Translations under genes and position numbers: made by a program
NCBI GenBank assembly: GCA_030374765.1
Contig: JARGXX010000088.1
Span: 682,001 to 746,000 of the forward strand
Length of the DNA: 64,000 nt
Direction of reading: 5' to 3'
Source of the DNA: Agarophyton chilense
Taxonomy: Eukaryota; Rhodophyta; Florideophyceae; Gracilariales; Gracilariaceae
The notes under the pieces: model-generated
Database searches by the model: none
What the model was told of the DNA's origin: nothing
Seen by the model: only the letters and a program-made list of their open reading frames with translations
In this document: one piece after another, positions 62,168 through 64,000 of the stretch
How the letters are laid out: each line of letters starts with the position of its first letter
Numbering within the stretch: position 1 is the stretch's first letter

Positions 62168-62693
62168 ATGTACACGTACCTGTCGCAAATGAATGGCGTC
62201 TTCTTCATGTGGGTATCCACACTGATGTTTACTTTTGGAGCTGTGCCCTTCACGACCCTGTGGTTGATGCAATTTCCAACGGCCGCGGTGACCAGAGCGT
62301 CCATGCTCACTCAATGCACACATGCTCTCGCAACGAAATATCGAAGAAGTGTGGCTTGTCACGACGATGGAGGCGAATTTGACCGCGGAGTTTCATTGGA
62401 ATACGAAACAGTTAAACGTTTAGGTGATGGCAGAGTACACGGGCGGTAAGAGCAAGGTGAAGAATGCGGTCGAGATTTGGGACAAGATCATTGAAAAGGA
62501 AGAGGATGGAAAGTTTACTCTTTCGATAGCGGAAATGAAGTACGATTTCATTGCTCAACCCGCCACATTTCGAGGGGCCTCGCTCGAACTCAACCTCAAG
62601 TGGGACGTTCACCCCAAAATAAGCCTCTTGCAACTCCACAAGATCGAGTCGCTGACCCTTCGCGTTCCCAAGAAGACTGCAAAATCAGAATAA
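62168..62693 (+). pseudogene. SPCS3: Signal peptidase complex subunit 3 (SPC22/23), frame-disrupted
   Basis: The N-terminus MYTYLSQMNGVFFMWVSTLM (62168) matches SPCS3 (MNTVLSRANSLFAFSLSVMA) with its membrane segment. The middle appears in two other frames (DPVVDAISNGRGDQSVHAHS, then LSQRNIEEVWLVTTMEANLT, AEFHWNTKQLNV). A TAG then stands where relatives have Tyr (62421-62423), after which VMAEYTGGKSKVKNAVEIWD and FRGASLELNLKWDVHP run to a normal stop. SPCS3 is a core ER subunit that supports signal peptide cleavage and is essential in yeast. Two frame changes plus one stop mean a pseudogene or sequence error. The compact tail-to-tail position 16 bases from the dCTP pyrophosphatase stop looks like a native locus. 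Confidence 0.72.
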
Positions 62694-62709
62694 AACTTTA
62701 AACGTAGTT

Positions 62710-63099
62710 TCATTCTTGGTTGGACAGTTTGTCATACTTGTCGGATCTACTGCGCGCGAGGTGAGCCGGGTACTTGGTCGCGTTCTTATCCAGTTTCGCG
62801 AGGACCGCAGTCGATAGATCAATTTCGCATCGCGCCGCCAAACGTATAAGATACAAAAGAACATCACTCAATTCTTCTCCCAGGTGTTCTCGTTCTTCTT
62901 TCGAAAAGGAAGGCACCCCCGGCTCCACCTCGCCTTTCCATTGGAAAATCTCCGAGAGCTCGCCCACCTCCCCAACCAATGCGAGCAACACATTCCTGGG
63001 CGAATGAAACTGATTCCAATCACGTTCATCAGCAAACGATTGCATTTTTTCTCGCAAAACTTCCAGTGAGACGCTGCGGTCTGAAAACTCGAACGACAT
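62710..63099 (-). CDS. DCTPP1: dCTP pyrophosphatase, MazG-like (DCTPP1)
   Basis: The frame opens at a TTG; the first ATG is at 63099 (MSFEFSDRSVSLEVLR), giving 129 residues, slightly shorter than the usual 150-170. The all-alpha NTP-PPase signature is present: FADERDWNQFHSPRN, LVGEVGELSEIFQW (the EE of the metal site) and HLGEELSDVLLYLIRLA with the second E-x3-D. The enzyme hydrolyses dCTP and modified dCTPs to the monophosphate and pyrophosphate, cleaning the nucleotide pool. Its C-terminus is Lys/Arg-rich. It is convergent with the SPCS3 locus. Confidence 0.93.
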   Translation of the reverse strand: MSFEFSDRSVSLEVLREKMQSFADERDWNQFHSPRNVLLALVGEVGELSEIFQWKGEVEPGVPSFSKEEREHLGEELSDVLLYLIRLAARCEIDLSTAVLAKLDKNATKYPAHLARSRSDKYDKLSNQE

Positions 63100-64000
63100 A
63101 GTGTAATACCGTGCAAGGTCCGATGTGCGCGCACCAGCCCGAATACACAACGCGAACTGCGAAAAAGCTTGCTCTTGTTTTGTATATGAGGACTAGTGTC
63201 TAGCTAGCATACTAGTTATTCTGTTTATCTCCCTGCTCCGTCATTTGAGTTTCGCTTTCTGTAGCAAGAAAGCGATGCACAATTCTTGAAAATCTCCCAA
63301 TTTCTGGCTGGCACATGATCGCTCCTGAGACTCTTGTGGAAGACGGAACGGAACTAGAGATATCGGCAGCGACGTGGCACCAGGAGGAGCTTGCGATGTC
63401 AGAAATTGTTCCTACTACTAAAGTTCAGCTGGTAAGCTCATGGCGGAGATGCCATGTACTTTTTTCCTGTCGAGACAGAAACCTCTGTATTTAGTGTATC
63501 AAGTTGATAAAGTTAGTTTAGGACTGACAAGCTCATATCCAAGGGATGTTGGAATGATTGTGCTTGCTTGGTGAGCGCAAGAGGAGGAAACTACCGCTGA
63601 TCTAAGCTGCCGCGGATATCAGGACGTGAACGAATGCTATGCACACTTGCACACTTGGAGGATGACGTGAACAATAACAGAAAGAAGGGACGCGTAATCT
63701 TGATCATGATGTTCCTCCAAGATTGTTTACTGCGTTCTTGGAGAAAAACATCTGAGAATGACGACAACGAAAACAAAATCTGACGGCCACGCCAGAGAGC
63801 CAACTATATCTCTCACCAATACGTCCTCTCAAAAATTTGTACTATTCGGTTTACTGGGCCATCGAGCCCCACTTGTCGACGAAGTCACAACGAGTAGAAG
63901 CTTTTCCTTCGTTTTCTGCCTGCTGTGCTTTCTACCATTGGCATATGCCCGTTTTGCTTAGTTCTATCGTGAAAGGAACGAGAGATCCTGTGCTTGGCAC
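63100..64000. other. Right end of the window, possible spliced exon
   Basis: An ATG at 63315 opens MIAPETLVEDGTELEISAAT, WHQEELAMSEIVPTTKVQL and stops being protein-like at a GTAAGC near 63432; a CTGAC near 63525 could belong to an intron. The product is unrecognised. A 67-residue ATG frame at 63758-63961 ends in a hydrophobic stretch and is also unrecognised. Confidence 0.25.

Overview
The window is nuclear DNA of a plastid-bearing eukaryote, most likely a red alga. The main signs are a y-type thioredoxin with a leader, a plastid-type NAD kinase, a bacterial-type tRNA(Ile)-lysidine synthase and a whole Copia element. Genes are mostly uninterrupted and closely packed. The introns that can be resolved are 71-106 bases long, start GT and end AG, and usually carry a CTGAC branch-like motif. 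The red-algal assignment is inference; the eukaryotic, alga-like nature is well supported.

Layout: (1) 1-2.5 kb: the 5' part of a sigma-like glutathione S-transferase and an intact-looking Tc1-type DNA transposon with doubled terminal repeats. (2) 5.1-13.8 kb: an adenylate kinase-NAD kinase fusion, ribosomal protein uS10, SmG, a PITH protein and a SHAQKYF-type MYB regulator. (3) 17.4-26.7 kb: a RING/SUMO-interaction-motif protein, a tRNA-guanine transglycosylase lacking its zinc cysteines, AAR2, PEX6, an NDUFS1 with only its iron-sulphur half, and MED31. (4) 29.3-43.3 kb: a VHL beta-domain protein, an ARM-repeat protein, an alpha/beta hydrolase without its nucleophile serine, VPS45, ETF-ubiquinone oxidoreductase, TilS, thioredoxin y and UBA5. 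(5) 44.1-64 kb: a decaying tract with a broken alpha/beta hydrolase, a secreted cysteine-rich repeat protein, a small membrane protein, a decayed polysaccharide-lyase-14-like gene, a whole young Copia element, a CobW-family relic, a frame-disrupted signal peptidase subunit 3, and an intact MazG-type dCTP pyrophosphatase.

The genes do not form one pathway. Shared themes are spliceosome work (SmG, AAR2), transcription (MED31, MYB), mitochondrial electron entry (NDUFS1, ETF-QO), organelle biogenesis and traffic (PEX6, VPS45), tRNA modification (TGT, TilS) and ubiquitin-like systems (UBA5, RING, VHL). Neighbours alternate strand very regularly: 18 of the 22 neighbouring pairs from GST to the 52-kb membrane protein are on opposite strands. 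This gives divergent promoters and tail-to-tail gene ends, in one case with stop codons a single base apart. No tRNA, rRNA, snRNA or CRISPR array was recognised.
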